Shown: piece by piece, positions 1 to 11,586 of the stretch
How the letters are laid out: every line of letters begins with the position of its first letter
How positions within the stretch are numbered: position 1 is the first letter of the stretch
Assembly (NCBI RefSeq): GCF_002163715.1
Contig: NZ_CP015698.1
Coordinates: forward strand, 1 to 64,000
DNA from: Curvibacter sp. AEP1-3
GTDB lineage: Bacteria; Pseudomonadota; Gammaproteobacteria; Burkholderiales; Burkholderiaceae_C
DNA: 64,000 nucleotides
Reading direction: 5' to 3'
Program-made: the position numbers and the translations under genes
The notes under the pieces: generated by a model
The model's database searches: none
The model's input: the letters and a program-made list of their open reading frames with translations, nothing else
Told to the model about the DNA's origin: nothing

Positions 1-62
1 GCTACTGGATCAAAATAAACGTTTCCTGCCAAAACCTCGAAAAAGCGCTAACTCATTGATCT

Positions 63-92
63 AACGGCCTTTTTTTGATTTTCTCGGCCGTT
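63..92. repeat. Inverted repeat downstream of truncated response regulator
   Basis: A perfect 7-bp inverted repeat (AACGGCC at 63-69 and GGCCGTT at 86-92) encloses an AT-rich loop. It lies just beyond the stop of the minus-strand response regulator, so it could help end that transcript. There is no U-run after the stem on either strand, so a rho-independent terminator is doubtful. Confidence 0.3.
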
Positions 93-107
93 TATGTGTG
101 GATCAAT

Positions 108-431
108 TCAAACATCTCCCCCCTTGACAAAGCCGGAAGCGCCGTTCTGTAACACCTGACGCATGATCTGCGTGTTGGCAGACCCGGACAACATGACGAT
201 CGGCAGCTCGGGATGGCGCTGGCCGAAGATATCGAGCGCGGCAAGGCCGGTCATGTCCGGCAAGTGATAGTCCAGCAACACCAGATCCAGATCGGGGTGG
301 TCTGCAGCTTGGTCGAACGCCTGCGCGCAGGTCCCTGCCTGCAACACCGTCACATCTTCATCCAGTCCCTTCAGGACTTGATGCAAACCTTCACGCACCA
401 ATGCGTGGTCGTCAATCACAAGAATTTTCAC
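108..431 (-). CDS. Truncated receiver-only response regulator (NarL/FixJ type)
   Basis: Phosphoacceptor receiver domain of a two-component system. The 107 residues show the acidic pair D7-D8, the phosphorylation site D54 in LVLLDYHLPDMTG, a hydroxyl residue S82 in VMLSGSA and the conserved K103 in GFVKG. The frame stops four residues after K103, before helix alpha5 and before any LuxR-type DNA-binding domain. A complete receiver is about 120 residues and a NarL protein about 210. The end lies at a run of six G (minus strand), and a one-base deletion there would extend it by only a few residues (EMFELIHT). It is therefore either a degraded gene or an unusually short single-domain regulator. 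No partner kinase lies next to it within the window. Confidence 0.7.
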   Translation of the reverse strand: MKILVIDDHALVREGLHQVLKGLDEDVTVLQAGTCAQAFDQAADHPDLDLVLLDYHLPDMTGLAALDIFGQRHPELPIVMLSGSANTQIMRQVLQNGASGFVKGGDV

Positions 432-507
432 GTCAGTCTCTTTGTAGACGCCGAGTTAGCGAACGTATTGCATGTTATCGCAAGGCAGGTGTCTTTACAC
501 GTCCAAC

Positions 508-538
508 AAAAAGGCCCGCAGCGCTTGGCATGCGGGCC
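508..538 (-). terminator. Rho-independent terminator of hppA
   Basis: Reading the minus strand, GGCCCGCA (538-531) and TGCGGGCC (520-513) form an 8-bp GC-rich stem followed by TTTTT (512-508). It lies 25 bases after the hppA stop codon. Confidence 0.8.
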
Positions 539-562
539 CTGTCTGGCTGGTGACAGCGCGAA

Positions 563-2617
563 TCAACCGCCGTGGATCTTCATCATGAGTGGCACGATCA
601 GCAAGGCCACGATGTTAATGATCTTGATCAGCGGGTTGACGGCCGGACCCGCGGTGTCCTTGTAGGGGTCGCCCACAGTGTCACCGGTTACGGCGGCCTT
701 GTGCGTCTCGGAGCCCTTGCCGCCGTGGTGCCCGTCTTCGATGTATTTCTTGGCGTTGTCCCAAGCGCCACCGCCGGTGCACATGGAGATGGCCACAAAC
801 AAGCCGGTCACGATGGTTCCCATGAGCAAGCCACCCAACGCAGCCGGGCCGAGCGCCAACCCGACCACGATAGGCACCACTACGGGCAGCAGGCTGGGGA
901 TCATCATTTCCTTGATCGCGGCGGTGGTCAGCATGTCGACTGCGGTGTCGTACTCAGGCTTGCCGCTGCCGTCCATGATGCCCTTGATTTCCTTGAATTG
1001 GCGGCGCACTTCAACCACGACAGAACCTGCTGCACGACCCACGGCCTCCATGGCCATGGCGCCGAACAGGTAGGGGATCAGCCCGCCGATGAACAGGCCG
1101 ATGATGACCATCGGATCGCTCAGGTCGAAACTGATGTGCTTGCCGTAAGCATCAAGCTTGTGGGTGTAGTCCGCAAACAGCACCAGCGCGGCCAGGCCGG
1201 CGGAACCGATGGCATAGCCTTTGGTGACCGCTTTGGTGGTGTTACCTACGGCGTCCAAGGGGTCGGTAATGTCCCGCACGCTGGCAGGCAATTCGCTCAT
1301 CTCGGCAATACCACCTGCGTTGTCGGTGATGGGGCCGTAGGCGTCCAGTGCCACCACGATGCCGGCCATGCTGAGCATGGACGTGGCGGCAATCGCAATG
1401 CCATACAAGCCGGCCAGTGCATAGGCGGTGTAAATGGCCATACACACAAAGATCACCGGCCAGGCGGTGGAGCGCATGGAAACACCCAAGCCCGCAATGA
1501 TGTTGGTGCCGTGCCCCGTGGTCGATGCCTGGGCGATGTGCTGAACAGGCGCGTACTGGGTGCCCGTGTAGTACTCGGTGATCCAGACCAGTGCTGCGGT
1601 GAGCACCAGGCCTACGGCGCAGGCGCCGAACAGTTTGCCTGCAGCTCCGGTGCCGCCCAAGGCGTTGTCGACAATCATCGATTGCGTCACAAAATAGAAC
1701 GCAATCAGGGACAGCACACCGGCTACCGCCAACCCCTTGTACAGCGCGGGCATCACGTTTTTCATGCCGGGCGATGCCTTCACGAAAAAGCAGCCGATGA
1801 TGGACGCCACGATAGAAACAGCCCCCAAAGCCAGGGGATATAAAACGGCGTTGGCGCCCGCCCCACTTGCGAGAAGTGCTCCTAAAACCATAGTGGCAAT
1901 CAGCGTGACTGCATAGGTCTCGAACAGGTCAGCAGCCATGCCGGCGCAGTCACCCACGTTATCGCCTACGTTGTCGGCAATCACGGCCGGGTTGCGCGGA
2001 TCGTCTTCCGGAATTCCGGCTTCCACTTTGCCTACGAGGTCCGCGCCTACGTCCGCACCTTTGGTGAAGATGCCGCCGCCCAAGCGCGCGAAGATGGAAA
2101 TGAGGGACGAGCCGAAGGCAAACCCGATCAGCGGGTTGAGTTTGGCCGCAGTAACGGCGCCGTCCGGCACCAGAAACCAGTAAAAGCCCGTCACACCCAG
2201 CAGGCCCAGGCCGACCACCAGCATGCCGGTGATGGCGCCGCCGCGGAATGCAACGTCCAAGGCGGGGCCAATGCCCTTGGTGGCAGCCTGCGCCGTGCGC
2301 ACATTGGCACGCACCGACACATTCATGCCGATGAAGCCGCAGGCGCCGGAGAGCACCGCGCCCAGCACAAAGCCCACCGCAGAGAGACTGTCCAAAAAGA
2401 TACCAATCAGGATGGTGAGCACCACGCCGACGATGGCAATGGTTTTGTATTGCCTGGCCAAGTAGGCTGCGGCGCCGGTTTGAATGGCCGCCGCAATTTC
2501 CTGCATGCGTGCGTTGCCTGCGTCCTGGGAAAGAATCCAGCTGCGTGCCCAAAAGCCGTAAGCCACGGCAATCAACCCACAGCCAAGCGCCAGAAATAGC
2601 GCTGTGTTGCCCGTCAT
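563..2617 (-). CDS. hppA: Membrane-bound proton-translocating pyrophosphatase, K+-independent type
   Basis: Hydrolyses pyrophosphate and uses the energy to pump protons across the inner membrane. The 684-residue product is almost entirely hydrophobic, with about 15-16 membrane segments, as usual for bacterial H+-PPases. The substrate region [13 protein letters not shown] and the acidic motif [19 protein letters not shown] are intact, as is the C-terminal [18 protein letters not shown]. The loop [10 protein letters not shown] carries lysine at the position that is alanine in K+-dependent enzymes, which marks it as K+-independent. An AGGAG ribosome site precedes the ATG. It is divergent from the soluble pyrophosphatase gene ppa and ends at a clear terminator. 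Confidence 0.96.
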   Translation of the reverse strand: MTGNTALFLALGCGLIAVAYGFWARSWILSQDAGNARMQEIAAAIQTGAAAYLARQYKTIAIVGVVLTILIGIFLDSLSAVGFVLGAVLSGACGFIGMNVSVRANVRTAQAATKGIGPALDVAFRGGAITGMLVVGLGLLGVTGFYWFLVPDGAVTAAKLNPLIGFAFGSSLISIFARLGGGIFTKGADVGADLVGKVEAGIPEDDPRNPAVIADNVGDNVGDCAGMAADLFETYAVTLIATMVLGALLASGAGANAVLYPLALGAVSIVASIIGCFFVKASPGMKNVMPALYKGLAVAGVLSLIAFYFVTQSMIVDNALGGTGAAGKLFGACAVGLVLTAALVWITEYYTGTQYAPVQHIAQASTTGHGTNIIAGLGVSMRSTAWPVIFVCMAIYTAYALAGLYGIAIAATSMLSMAGIVVALDAYGPITDNAGGIAEMSELPASVRDITDPLDAVGNTTKAVTKGYAIGSAGLAALVLFADYTHKLDAYGKHISFDLSDPMVIIGLFIGGLIPYLFGAMAMEAVGRAAGSVVVEVRRQFKEIKGIMDGSGKPEYDTAVDMLTTAAIKEMMIPSLLPVVVPIVVGLALGPAALGGLLMGTIVTGLFVAISMCTGGGAWDNAKKYIEDGHHGGKGSETHKAAVTGDTVGDPYKDTAGPAVNPLIKIINIVALLIVPLMMKIHGG

Positions 2618-2845
2618 AGAAATACTCCTCTATGGTTGTTTCGCAAAGATGGGAGCAACGCCAGCGTTGTCCCCGCTGCGTTGCTTCCTCAGTGCTCCAA
2701 CCCTGCATGGCAGAGGGAGGTGATTGGCCAACACAATCAATGTAGCGTGCTTTGTCGGCCCAGCGGTGAATTCGAAAGTGCCAAGTCAGTAAAATCAGGG
2801 TTAATCCGTACGTTTCCTGTTTCAACTCATACAAAGAGAGATTGC

Positions 2846-3376
2846 ATGTCCCTAGACAATGTCACCCCTGGCAACAAAGTGCCTGAATCGTTCAACGTCA
2901 TCATCGAGATCTCGATGAACGGCGACCCCATCAAGTACGAAGTGGACAAGGCTTCCGGCTGCATCTTTGTGGACCGTTTCATGAATACGGCCATGCACTA
3001 CCCCACCAACTACGGCTACGTGCCCAAGACCATCGCGGGTGACGGCGACCCCGTGGACGTGTTGGTGATCACCCCCGTGCCCCTGCCACCCGGCGTGGTA
3101 GTTCCTTGCCGTGCCATCGGTATCTTGAAGATGGAAGACGAAGGCGGCCTGGACGGCAAAGTGCTGGCGGTGCCTACTGACAAGATCCTGCCCCTGTATT
3201 CCCGTTGGAAGACGCTGGATGACCTGAACCCCGTGCGCCTGAAGGCTATCGAGCACTTTTTTGAGCACTACAAAGATCTGGACACCGGCAAATGGGTCAA
3301 GGTCCAAGGTTGGGGCGGTGTGGACGAAGCCCACAAGGAAATTCTGGACGGCATCGCAGCCTACAACCAGCAGTAA
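2846..3376 (+). CDS. ppa: Soluble inorganic pyrophosphatase (family I)
   Basis: Cytoplasmic Mg2+-dependent enzyme that hydrolyses pyrophosphate to two phosphates, pulling biosynthetic reactions forward. The 176-residue length fits bacterial family I enzymes. Visible family features are the N-terminal FNVIIEI and KYEVDK strands, FVDRFM, the [11 protein letters not shown] segment and the metal-binding DGDPVDVLV. The frame is open upstream to 2636, but the ATG at 2846 follows a GAGAG ribosome site and gives the usual N terminus. It is divergent from hppA, so soluble and energy-conserving pyrophosphatases share a 228-bp intergenic region. Confidence 0.95.
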   Translation: MSLDNVTPGNKVPESFNVIIEISMNGDPIKYEVDKASGCIFVDRFMNTAMHYPTNYGYVPKTIAGDGDPVDVLVITPVPLPPGVVVPCRAIGILKMEDEGGLDGKVLAVPTDKILPLYSRWKTLDDLNPVRLKAIEHFFEHYKDLDTGKWVKVQGWGGVDEAHKEILDGIAAYNQQ

Positions 3377-3437
3377 GCGGTGCGGGCCTGAGACACGGCG
3401 TTCAGCGTGTTTCAGGCCCCTAGCGCTTGTCCAGCCA

Positions 3438-3463
3438 GCGCGAGCAGCTATCAAAAAAATAGC
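3438..3463 (+). repeat. 26-nt dispersed element, copy 1 (intergenic)
   Basis: Begins GCGCGAGCAGCTATC and ends ATAGC after a run of A. It is one of seven related 26-nt segments in the window (also at 7608, 9303, 15376, 23848, 32503 and 35677). The inner GCTAT and ATAGC halves are complementary. This copy overlaps the left arm of the terminator after ppa. Confidence 0.7.
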
Positions 3464-3496
3464 GTCCCGAGGGAAATACCCGGGACGCTATTTTTT
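3453..3496. terminator. Bidirectional terminator between ppa and convergent hydrolase
   Basis: The arms AAAAAAATAGCGTCCCG (3453-3469) and CGGGACGCTATTTTTT (3481-3496) pair almost perfectly around an 11-base loop. They give a U-run on both strands and so serve both ppa and the minus-strand hydrolase. Part of the stem is contributed by the dispersed 26-nt element. Confidence 0.85.
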
Positions 3497-3515
3497 CGCC
3501 TGAACTCCGTGCGGT

Positions 3516-4310
3516 TTAGCGTTGCGGGTCAGGAAACAGCAGGCGCGCCAGAGAGCTACCGGGCTGAAATGCTTGCCATTTACCCTCCGCCTGCGCAAGC
3601 CGGTCTGCCACCACCCACCATGCGCTGGGGTTCAGCCCGAGGCCGATATGGCTGGCAAACACTTCTACGTTTTCTGTATGGGGTTGCTTGCGGCTTTTGG
3701 CCTGCAGACTCGCTTGCCAAGCCACGACACCGTCGCTGCGTGAATACACCGAGGTGGTGGGCACAGGGGGCGCGCCAGCCAAGTCAAACTGCTCAATCGC
3801 GTCCGTGATCTTGTGTCCGGCAGTCAGTTCATAGAGCTTCCAGGCATTGGTGCTGGTGTGGGAGCCGCCAAAGGGAGTTCCCAACGTAATCACCGCGCGC
3901 ACCTGATCTGGCAACTCTTTGGCCAATTCGCGGGCGTAGATTCCGCCCAGGCTCCAGCCGACCAGACTGACTTTTCGGCCGGTACTTTGCGCGAGCTCCA
4001 GGATTTGCTGGCGCGCAGTCTCCAAAACGCCCGCGCGCGGGCCGAAGTTGTAGCCCTGGTTCCAGCCGGACACGTCATAGCCCAGGTTCTTCAGGTAGGC
4101 CCGCAGAGGCAAGGTGGATCCGTCACTGGCCGTCAGGCCGGGGAAGACGAGCACGGGGTGGCCGTCGCCCGCGGGGGCCTTGGACAGCACCGGCCAGCTG
4201 GGCAGCACCGACCAAAGCTCCCACGGCGCGCGCAACTCGAGCGCAATCAAGTGCCAGCCGGGTGCAGCAGGGTGGGGTGTGGGTTCTGACGAAGGGGCTT
4301 TGCTTGCCAT
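3516..4310 (-). CDS. Alpha/beta hydrolase, lipase/esterase-like
   Basis: Probable cytoplasmic esterase or lipase of unknown substrate, 264 residues. The oxyanion strand HPVLVFPGLTASD is followed by the nucleophile elbow GWSLGG (serine about 120). D193 in RSDGVV and H221 in SHIGL probably complete the triad. The fold resembles triacylglycerol-lipase-like hydrolases that act on surface-exposed acyl chains (family knowledge). No signal peptide or membrane segment is evident. It is convergent with ppa and shares its bidirectional terminator. The reaction cannot be named from sequence alone. Confidence 0.85.
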   Translation of the reverse strand: MASKAPSSEPTPHPAAPGWHLIALELRAPWELWSVLPSWPVLSKAPAGDGHPVLVFPGLTASDGSTLPLRAYLKNLGYDVSGWNQGYNFGPRAGVLETARQQILELAQSTGRKVSLVGWSLGGIYARELAKELPDQVRAVITLGTPFGGSHTSTNAWKLYELTAGHKITDAIEQFDLAGAPPVPTTSVYSRSDGVVAWQASLQAKSRKQPHTENVEVFASHIGLGLNPSAWWVVADRLAQAEGKWQAFQPGSSLARLLFPDPQR

Positions 4311-4464
4311 GGCTTGTTGTTTCTCCTGCAGCCCTGATGATTCAGGGGGCTATTACTTTCCAAGAAGTTAGCAGTATTCCGGGCCAAGGGCACGGATACC
4401 CGTGCGCTTTAGGTGCGGCTCCTCAGGCGCGATGCGGGGGCGGATTCAAGGTGTATTTCCGCCT

Positions 4465-4492
4465 TTGCATTATTCCGGAGCCGGTGTATCAT
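4465..4492 (+). promoter_or_regulatory. Sigma70-type promoter for cheW-mcp
   Basis: TTGCAT (4465-4470) and TATCAT (4487-4492) are separated by 16 bases and lie about 50 bases upstream of the cheW start. No FliA-type motif was noticed there. Confidence 0.5.
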
Positions 4493-4543
4493 GAATCGAT
4501 AAAAATGTTAAAAACCATTTAAATTGATTTTTGAGGTACGCCG

Positions 4544-5065
4544 ATGGAAACCGCCCACACTTCTTCGTTGTTCGACAAATCGCACGAATCATCATCCGCT
4601 TTATCGTCCGGCGCCGATTCCGGCCAGTATTTGAGCTTGCGGCTCGGCAGTGAGGAATATGCGATCGATATCCTGCGTGTGCAGGAAATCCGGTCTTACG
4701 AGGTGCCCACCAAGATGGTCAACTCGCCGAGTTTTGTGAAGGGTGTCATCAACCTGCGCGGCGTCATCGTGCCGATTGTGGATTTGCGACTCAAGCTCAA
4801 TCTGGCCAAGGTGGAGTACAACGACTTCACCGTGGTCATCATTCTGAACATCCGTGGCATGGTGGTCGGCGCGGTGGTGGACGGTGTGTCGGACGTGGTC
4901 ACACTGAATGCCCAAGCTATCAAACCTGCACCGCAATTTGAGTCCGCATTGGAGTCCCGGTTTATCGTGGGGCTGGCGACCTTGGGCGAGCGCATGCTGA
5001 TCGTGATGAACATGGACGCCCTGATGAGCAATTCCGAGATGGGCATGATGACCGCGGCCCTGTGA
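4544..5065 (+). CDS. cheW: Chemotaxis coupling protein CheW
   Basis: Scaffold that links chemoreceptors to the kinase CheA in membrane arrays. At 173 residues it is a single CheW domain: YLSLRLGSEEYAIDILRVQEI, then PSFVKGVINLRGVIVPIVDLR, then a VDGVSDVV region and a closing helix. About 30 N-terminal residues are Ser-rich and probably disordered. It sits 73 bp upstream of a chemoreceptor gene and probably forms a receptor-coupling pair with it. No cheA, cheR or cheB is in the window, so the main cluster is elsewhere. Confidence 0.94.
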   Translation: METAHTSSLFDKSHESSSALSSGADSGQYLSLRLGSEEYAIDILRVQEIRSYEVPTKMVNSPSFVKGVINLRGVIVPIVDLRLKLNLAKVEYNDFTVVIILNIRGMVVGAVVDGVSDVVTLNAQAIKPAPQFESALESRFIVGLATLGERMLIVMNMDALMSNSEMGMMTAAL

Positions 5066-5138
5066 GGTCAGGCAATGCACGCTTCTTGCGTGCAGTTGCG
5101 CAGGCCAAAACAGTATTTAACTTTTGTTGGAGTAGACG

Positions 5139-7268
5139 ATGCCATTCTCTTTTTTGAGTTCCTTGCGCGGCAAGATTGTGGGCCTGGTCGGCTTGCTCGT
5201 GCTGGTCGGGCTTGCGGGCTTGTCTGCGACCAATGTTTACACGGCCCGCTCGCATGCATTGGAGTCGCTCGACAACCAGACCCGCGCTCTGGCCCATTCG
5301 CATGCCACCGGTGTGGCGGAGTGGATTGCCAGCCGGCATCAGGTGGTCAAGGCCTTCGGCTTTGCTGTCAATGAAGCAGATCCACTGAAGTTTCTGGAAG
5401 AAGCCAAAGTGGCCGGCGATGTCGACTCGGCCTACATCGGTTACGCCGACAAGCGCACGGCCTTCTCCGAAAAGCAAAATCTGCCACCGGATTACGACCC
5501 GACAGCACGCCCTTGGTACCAGCTGGCCGCTGCATCGCAAGGCCCGGCGCTGACGCCTCCCTATGTAGATGCCGGTTCCAAAAAATTGGTAATCACCTTC
5601 TCTGCTGCCATCCGCGAGGGTGGGGCAGTCAAGGCGGTGACAGCGGTTGATGTGTTTATGGACGGTGTAGTGCGGAATGTGGCCTCTATCCGGCCGACGC
5701 CGGGCACCTACGGTTTCATCGTCGATAAAGCCGGCAAGATCATGGTGCACGAGGATATGGCCTTGGTGCTCAAGCCGGTCACCGATATTGCGCCTGATCT
5801 TGGAGGCAGCGGACTGGAGGCCCTTAGCAAGGCAGAGGCAGTTCGGGACATCCAAATCTCCGGTGAAAGCCGCTTGGCCTATGCCACGCCCATTGCCGGG
5901 ACCGACTGGTTTCTGGTGATCGCGCTCAAGCGCCAGGAAGCCATGGGCGGCATTACCGCCATGGTGTGGTCCTCGGCTGTGGGTAGTCTGGCGATTGCCG
6001 TGGTCGCGGTCTTGCTGATCGGTGCCGTCCTGACCAAGGTGCTGGCGCGCCTGGTGGTGCTTAAAGATGCCATGCAGGACATCGGTTCCGGCCAGGGCGA
6101 CCTGACCCGCCGTATTGAAACGTCCGGCAATGACGAGTTGGCTGCAATCGCTACCGGCTTTAACCAGTTTGTGGAGAAGACCCAGGGTGTGCTAAAGCAA
6201 GTGCGCTCCAGCGCCGACGCGGTCGCCACCGCCAGCGCCGAAATCGCCCAAGGCAACAACGACCTCTCTGCCCGCACCGAACAACAAGCCAGTGCTTTGG
6301 AAGAAACTGCAGCGTCCATGGAAGAACTCGGCTCCACCGTCAAACAAAACGCCGATTCCGCCCGTCAGGCCAATCAGCTGGCCATGAATGCCTCTACCGT
6401 GGCTATTCAAGGTGGAGAAGTCGTCGGCCAAGTCGTAGAGACCATGAAAGGCATCAACGAATCCAGCCGCAAGATTGCAGACATCATCAGCGTCATTGAT
6501 GGAATTGCCTTCCAGACCAACATCCTTGCTTTGAATGCAGCGGTAGAAGCAGCACGTGCCGGAGAACAAGGCCGGGGCTTTGCAGTCGTAGCTTCTGAAG
6601 TCCGGTCCCTCGCAGGACGTTCTGCAGAAGCCGCCAAAGAAATCAAGACCCTGATCAACGCCAGCGTAGAGCGGGTAGAGCAAGGCAGTAGTCTGGTAGA
6701 CAAAGCCGGTGAAACCATGACCGAAGTAGTCAGCAGCATCCGCCGGGTGACAGACATCATGGGAGAAATCAGCGCCGCCAGTTCAGAACAGAGTGCCGGT
6801 GTCTCTCAGGTTGGAGAAGCAGTCACCCAGATGGACCAGGCTACGCAACAGAACGCCGCATTGGTGGAAGAGATGGCAGCGGCTGCGAGCAGCCTGAAGA
6901 GTCAGGCCAATGACCTGGTGCAGGTGGTGGCGGTGTTCAAGCTGGGCAACGAAAGCCACGGCGCTTATTCCGGTGCAAGCGTCACAAGCGGCAACAGTTC
7001 GACCAGCGGTGGTAGTCACGCATTGGCAAGCCCTATGCCCAAAGCAGCCGTGCGGTCCAACCCGCCCCAAAAGCTGAACTTTGCTGGGCCCGAGCGTAGG
7101 GCCGCGGCTGCGGCAAGTTCAGCCAAAACTGCGCCCAAGCCAGCCGCAAAACCGGCGGCCTCACCGGCCAAAGCTCCGCCGGTGCTGACTGCTCAGGCCA
7201 TCTCGCCCCCCAAGACCAGTAGCCGCGTCACGCCTGCGGGCGGGGATGCTGATTGGGAGACTTTTTAA
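5139..7268 (+). CDS. Methyl-accepting chemotaxis protein with periplasmic Cache domain
   Basis: Transmembrane chemoreceptor, 709 residues. A first membrane segment (about 13-33) precedes a periplasmic double-Cache ligand-binding region (about 40-270, with [10 protein letters not shown] and TPPYVDA typical of dCache). A second membrane segment (about 280-305), a HAMP domain and a long cytoplasmic signalling coiled coil follow. The conserved hairpin tip reads [20 protein letters not shown]. The tail is an Ala/Pro/Lys-rich linker ending in DWETF, matching the NWETF-type pentapeptide that tethers CheR and CheB in enterobacterial receptors. The ligand is probably a small organic molecule such as an amino or organic acid (inference). 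The stop codon overlaps that of the convergent gene. Confidence 0.94.
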   Translation: MPFSFLSSLRGKIVGLVGLLVLVGLAGLSATNVYTARSHALESLDNQTRALAHSHATGVAEWIASRHQVVKAFGFAVNEADPLKFLEEAKVAGDVDSAYIGYADKRTAFSEKQNLPPDYDPTARPWYQLAAASQGPALTPPYVDAGSKKLVITFSAAIREGGAVKAVTAVDVFMDGVVRNVASIRPTPGTYGFIVDKAGKIMVHEDMALVLKPVTDIAPDLGGSGLEALSKAEAVRDIQISGESRLAYATPIAGTDWFLVIALKRQEAMGGITAMVWSSAVGSLAIAVVAVLLIGAVLTKVLARLVVLKDAMQDIGSGQGDLTRRIETSGNDELAAIATGFNQFVEKTQGVLKQVRSSADAVATASAEIAQGNNDLSARTEQQASALEETAASMEELGSTVKQNADSARQANQLAMNASTVAIQGGEVVGQVVETMKGINESSRKIADIISVIDGIAFQTNILALNAAVEAARAGEQGRGFAVVASEVRSLAGRSAEAAKEIKTLINASVERVEQGSSLVDKAGETMTEVVSSIRRVTDIMGEISAASSEQSAGVSQVGEAVTQMDQATQQNAALVEEMAAAASSLKSQANDLVQVVAVFKLGNESHGAYSGASVTSGNSSTSGGSHALASPMPKAAVRSNPPQKLNFAGPERRAAAAASSAKTAPKPAAKPAASPAKAPPVLTAQAISPPKTSSRVTPAGGDADWETF

Positions 7269-8458
7269 GCCGGCTTCTTGAGCGGCGTGCGCAGCTCCAA
7301 GTGCTCCAGGTAATTTTGGATACCTTCGCCTTCACGCTCCAGAAAGCGCTGCACCGCATCTGCAAACGCCGGGTGCTGCAGCCAGTGGGCACTGCTGGTT
7401 TTGACGGGGAGCAGGGCGCGGGCCATCTTGTGTTCGCCCTGGGCGCCGCCCTCAAAGCGCCGGTAACCATTCGCAATACACCATTGCAATGGCTGGTAGT
7501 AGCAGGCTTCGAAGTGCAGGCAGTCCACGTGCTCCACAGCGCCCCAATAGCGGCCATAAGCCACTCTGTCTTCTGTGTCAAATAGGCCCGTAGCGCCGGT
7601 GGAACTTGCGCCAATAGCTATCAAACTGCTAGCAATAGGTTTGCCCTCGCGCTCCGCCACAAACAGCAGCCAATGCTCGGGCATGCTTGCGGCCATGCGC
7701 CGGAAGAAGTCGGGCGTCAGGTAGGGCGGGTTGCCGTGCTCGCGATAGGTCTGGGCATAGCAGCGGTAGAAGAAATCCCAATCTGCAGCGCTGATGTCTG
7801 CGCCTTGGCTGTGGCGGAACGTGACCCCAGCCTCAGCCACTTTGCGACGCTCCTGCTTGATCTTCTTGCGCTTCTCCTGGTTCATGGACTGCAGGAATTG
7901 GTCAAAGTCCGCGTAGCTCGGCGTGCTGTTGTGCCAGTGAAACTGCACGGTGTGCCGTGCCATCCATGTGGCATCCGTAGCACTCTGCATGTCGGCATCA
8001 GCGGCAAACAGCATGTGGGCCGACGACACGTTCACCGATTCGCACCACGCCTGTACCGCCTGCAGCAGCGCTGCACGGGCCTGTGCATCCACCGCCAGCA
8101 AGCGGGTGCCGGGCACGGGGGTGAAAGGTACGGCAATCACGGCCTTGGGGTAGTACTCCAGGCCGTGCTGCTGGTAGGCGCTAGCCCAGGCCCAGTCGAA
8201 CACGTATTCGCCATACGAATGGTCTTTCAGGTAGACCACACAGGCGGCGCACAGGGAGTCGTCCCGGTGTAGGGTGATGAAGTGGGCGCTCCAGCCGGTG
8301 GCGGCCGTGGCGCTGCCGCTCTCAGCCATGGCGGCCAAGTAAGCGTGGCGCATGAAGGGGGTAGGGTGGGCTTGCGTGGCTAGCAGCACATCCCAAGCGC
8401 GGGAATCCACTTCAGAGGGTGCGTTTGACACCCGGATGACATAATCAGCGCTACCCAT
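7265..8458 (-). CDS. FemAB/GNAT-like protein (DUF482 family)
   Basis: A 397-residue protein of the DUF482/COG3146 type, distantly related to FemAB and GNAT acyltransferases; no specific reaction is assigned. Family-like segments are the N-terminal [14 protein letters not shown], the middle [15 protein letters not shown], the basic stretch [15 protein letters not shown] and the C-terminal [25 protein letters not shown] (written here in two overlapping parts of the same region: [12 protein letters not shown], then [12 protein letters not shown]). It is convergent with the chemoreceptor and shares a TTAA in which both stops overlap. The gene contains one copy of the 26-nt dispersed element (7608-7633), read as ASSLIAIGA. 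Confidence 0.85.
   Translation of the reverse strand: MGSADYVIRVSNAPSEVDSRAWDVLLATQAHPTPFMRHAYLAAMAESGSATAATGWSAHFITLHRDDSLCAACVVYLKDHSYGEYVFDWAWASAYQQHGLEYYPKAVIAVPFTPVPGTRLLAVDAQARAALLQAVQAWCESVNVSSAHMLFAADADMQSATDATWMARHTVQFHWHNSTPSYADFDQFLQSMNQEKRKKIKQERRKVAEAGVTFRHSQGADISAADWDFFYRCYAQTYREHGNPPYLTPDFFRRMAASMPEHWLLFVAEREGKPIASSLIAIGASSTGATGLFDTEDRVAYGRYWGAVEHVDCLHFEACYYQPLQWCIANGYRRFEGGAQGEHKMARALLPVKTSSAHWLQHPAFADAVQRFLEREGEGIQNYLEHLELRTPLKKPA
7608..7633 (+). repeat. 26-nt dispersed element, copy 2 (inside DUF482 gene)
   Basis: Begins GCGCCAATAGCTATC and ends CTGCTAGC. It lies inside the minus-strand DUF482 gene and is translated in its only stop-free useful phase as ASSLIAIGA. Confidence 0.6.
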
Positions 8459-8531
8459 TTAGCGCCCCCGGCGCGACAGCCAAACGGCGACTGCAAACGC
8501 CCTCAGGCTGTGAACTTCGATCTGCTGGTTC

Positions 8532-10567
<2,036 letters not shown>

Positions 10568-10576
10568 GCTAAACGC

Positions 10577-10987
10577 CTAAACAGCAAAACGCTGCCAAAG
10601 CGCCGCACACCAGATGGCGGCGCAAAGCAGCAGACTTAGCAGCACGGCAGCACTGCCGATGTCTTTGGCCCGTTTGGACAGTTGGTGCCATTCGGGGCCT
10701 ACGCGGTCGACTACGGACTCGACTGCGGTGTTCAGTAACTCCACCACCATCACTGCAATGACGCTTGCCGCGAGGACGGCGCTCTCTACCCAGCTTTGAC
10801 CCACAAAAAGGGATGCCGGTAGCAGCACCAATGCCAGAACACATTCCTGCCGGAATGCGGGCTCATTCCACCCGGCTCGCAAGCCTGCCCATGAGTAGCG
10901 GGTCGCATGCAGAATGCGGCTCAAGCCCCGACGTTGTTTTTGCGGGTTGACCGCGGGATCGGGGTGAATGTCGGACGTAGATTGCAT
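10577..10987 (-). CDS. dgkA: Diacylglycerol kinase
   Basis: Small integral membrane enzyme that phosphorylates diacylglycerol to phosphatidate, recycling lipid by-products of envelope synthesis. At 136 residues it has about 20 extra N-terminal residues, then the amphipathic ATRYSWAGLRAGWNEPAFRQE segment cited here as its two conserved parts (SWAGLRAGW and EPAFRQE), and three membrane helices. The family signature ELLNTAVESVVD is present. It is convergent with glnB, with 9 bp between the stop codons. Confidence 0.93.
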   Translation of the reverse strand: MQSTSDIHPDPAVNPQKQRRGLSRILHATRYSWAGLRAGWNEPAFRQECVLALVLLPASLFVGQSWVESAVLAASVIAVMVVELLNTAVESVVDRVGPEWHQLSKRAKDIGSAAVLLSLLLCAAIWCAALWQRFAV

Positions 10988-11006
10988 GAGACCTTGATAT
11001 CGCCGC

Positions 11007-11504
11007 TCAGCGGCTGAGGGGGGCTGAGGTGACGAGACGGGTGCCGGCCCATGCGTCGTGCCAGAACTGCCGTTGAGGGTGAAAGCGGCTCAAGATGGCC
11101 CAGACGGCAAACCAGCCCAGGCAGATGACGACGATCTCACCACCCGACAGGTGAAAGGGCGATACCGCCAGCAAGGGCGGGAGGAACCACACCCAGCTCA
11201 ACACGTAGCGCCCCAAAGCGCGCAGTTGCGTAATCTTTTTGCCGTCACGACCGACTACCCGGATATTCCATGTTTTCATGGCCAGTGTCTGCCCATGGGC
11301 CCAAAACCAGACGAAGTAAATGCCCAGCACCACAAACAAGAAAGCTTGCAAAGCGTGCCGGTTGTCCAGAGCGTAACGCGTCTGGCTGAGGGTGCCAAAG
11401 AGGTATCCGGCCAGGAATACAACCCCGAAAAGCAGAATGCCTTCGTAAACCCAGCACGCCATGCGGCGCCACAGACCGGGCGTGTCCAACGCGATTGTCA
11501 TCAA
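11007..11504 (-). CDS. RDD family membrane protein
   Basis: Membrane protein of unknown function, 165 residues. The RDD-domain hallmarks are an early Arg (LWRRMACWVYEGILLFG), a central hydrophobic hairpin with VWFWAHGQTLAMKTWNIRVV, and a final aromatic-rich helix with a conserved Asp (FWHDAWAGTRLV). It is the last gene of the minus-strand block that begins with an ECF sigma factor, 82 bp after the DUF3106 gene. It probably belongs to the same envelope-related unit (inference). Confidence 0.85.
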   Translation of the reverse strand: MMTIALDTPGLWRRMACWVYEGILLFGVVFLAGYLFGTLSQTRYALDNRHALQAFLFVVLGIYFVWFWAHGQTLAMKTWNIRVVGRDGKKITQLRALGRYVLSWVWFLPPLLAVSPFHLSGGEIVVICLGWFAVWAILSRFHPQRQFWHDAWAGTRLVTSAPLSR

Positions 11505-11586
11505 AGTAGCGACCTTCGTAGAAATGAAGGCCAGATTGTAGGCACCTCAATATCGCCCGCGCATGCATGCCGGGTAATGCAGATGC

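Noticed and set aside
572..1843. Long plus-strand open frame (423 residues) opposite hppA
   Set aside because: Antisense shadow of hppA: low-complexity His/Gly-rich translation, no ribosome site, typical of high-GC codon bias.
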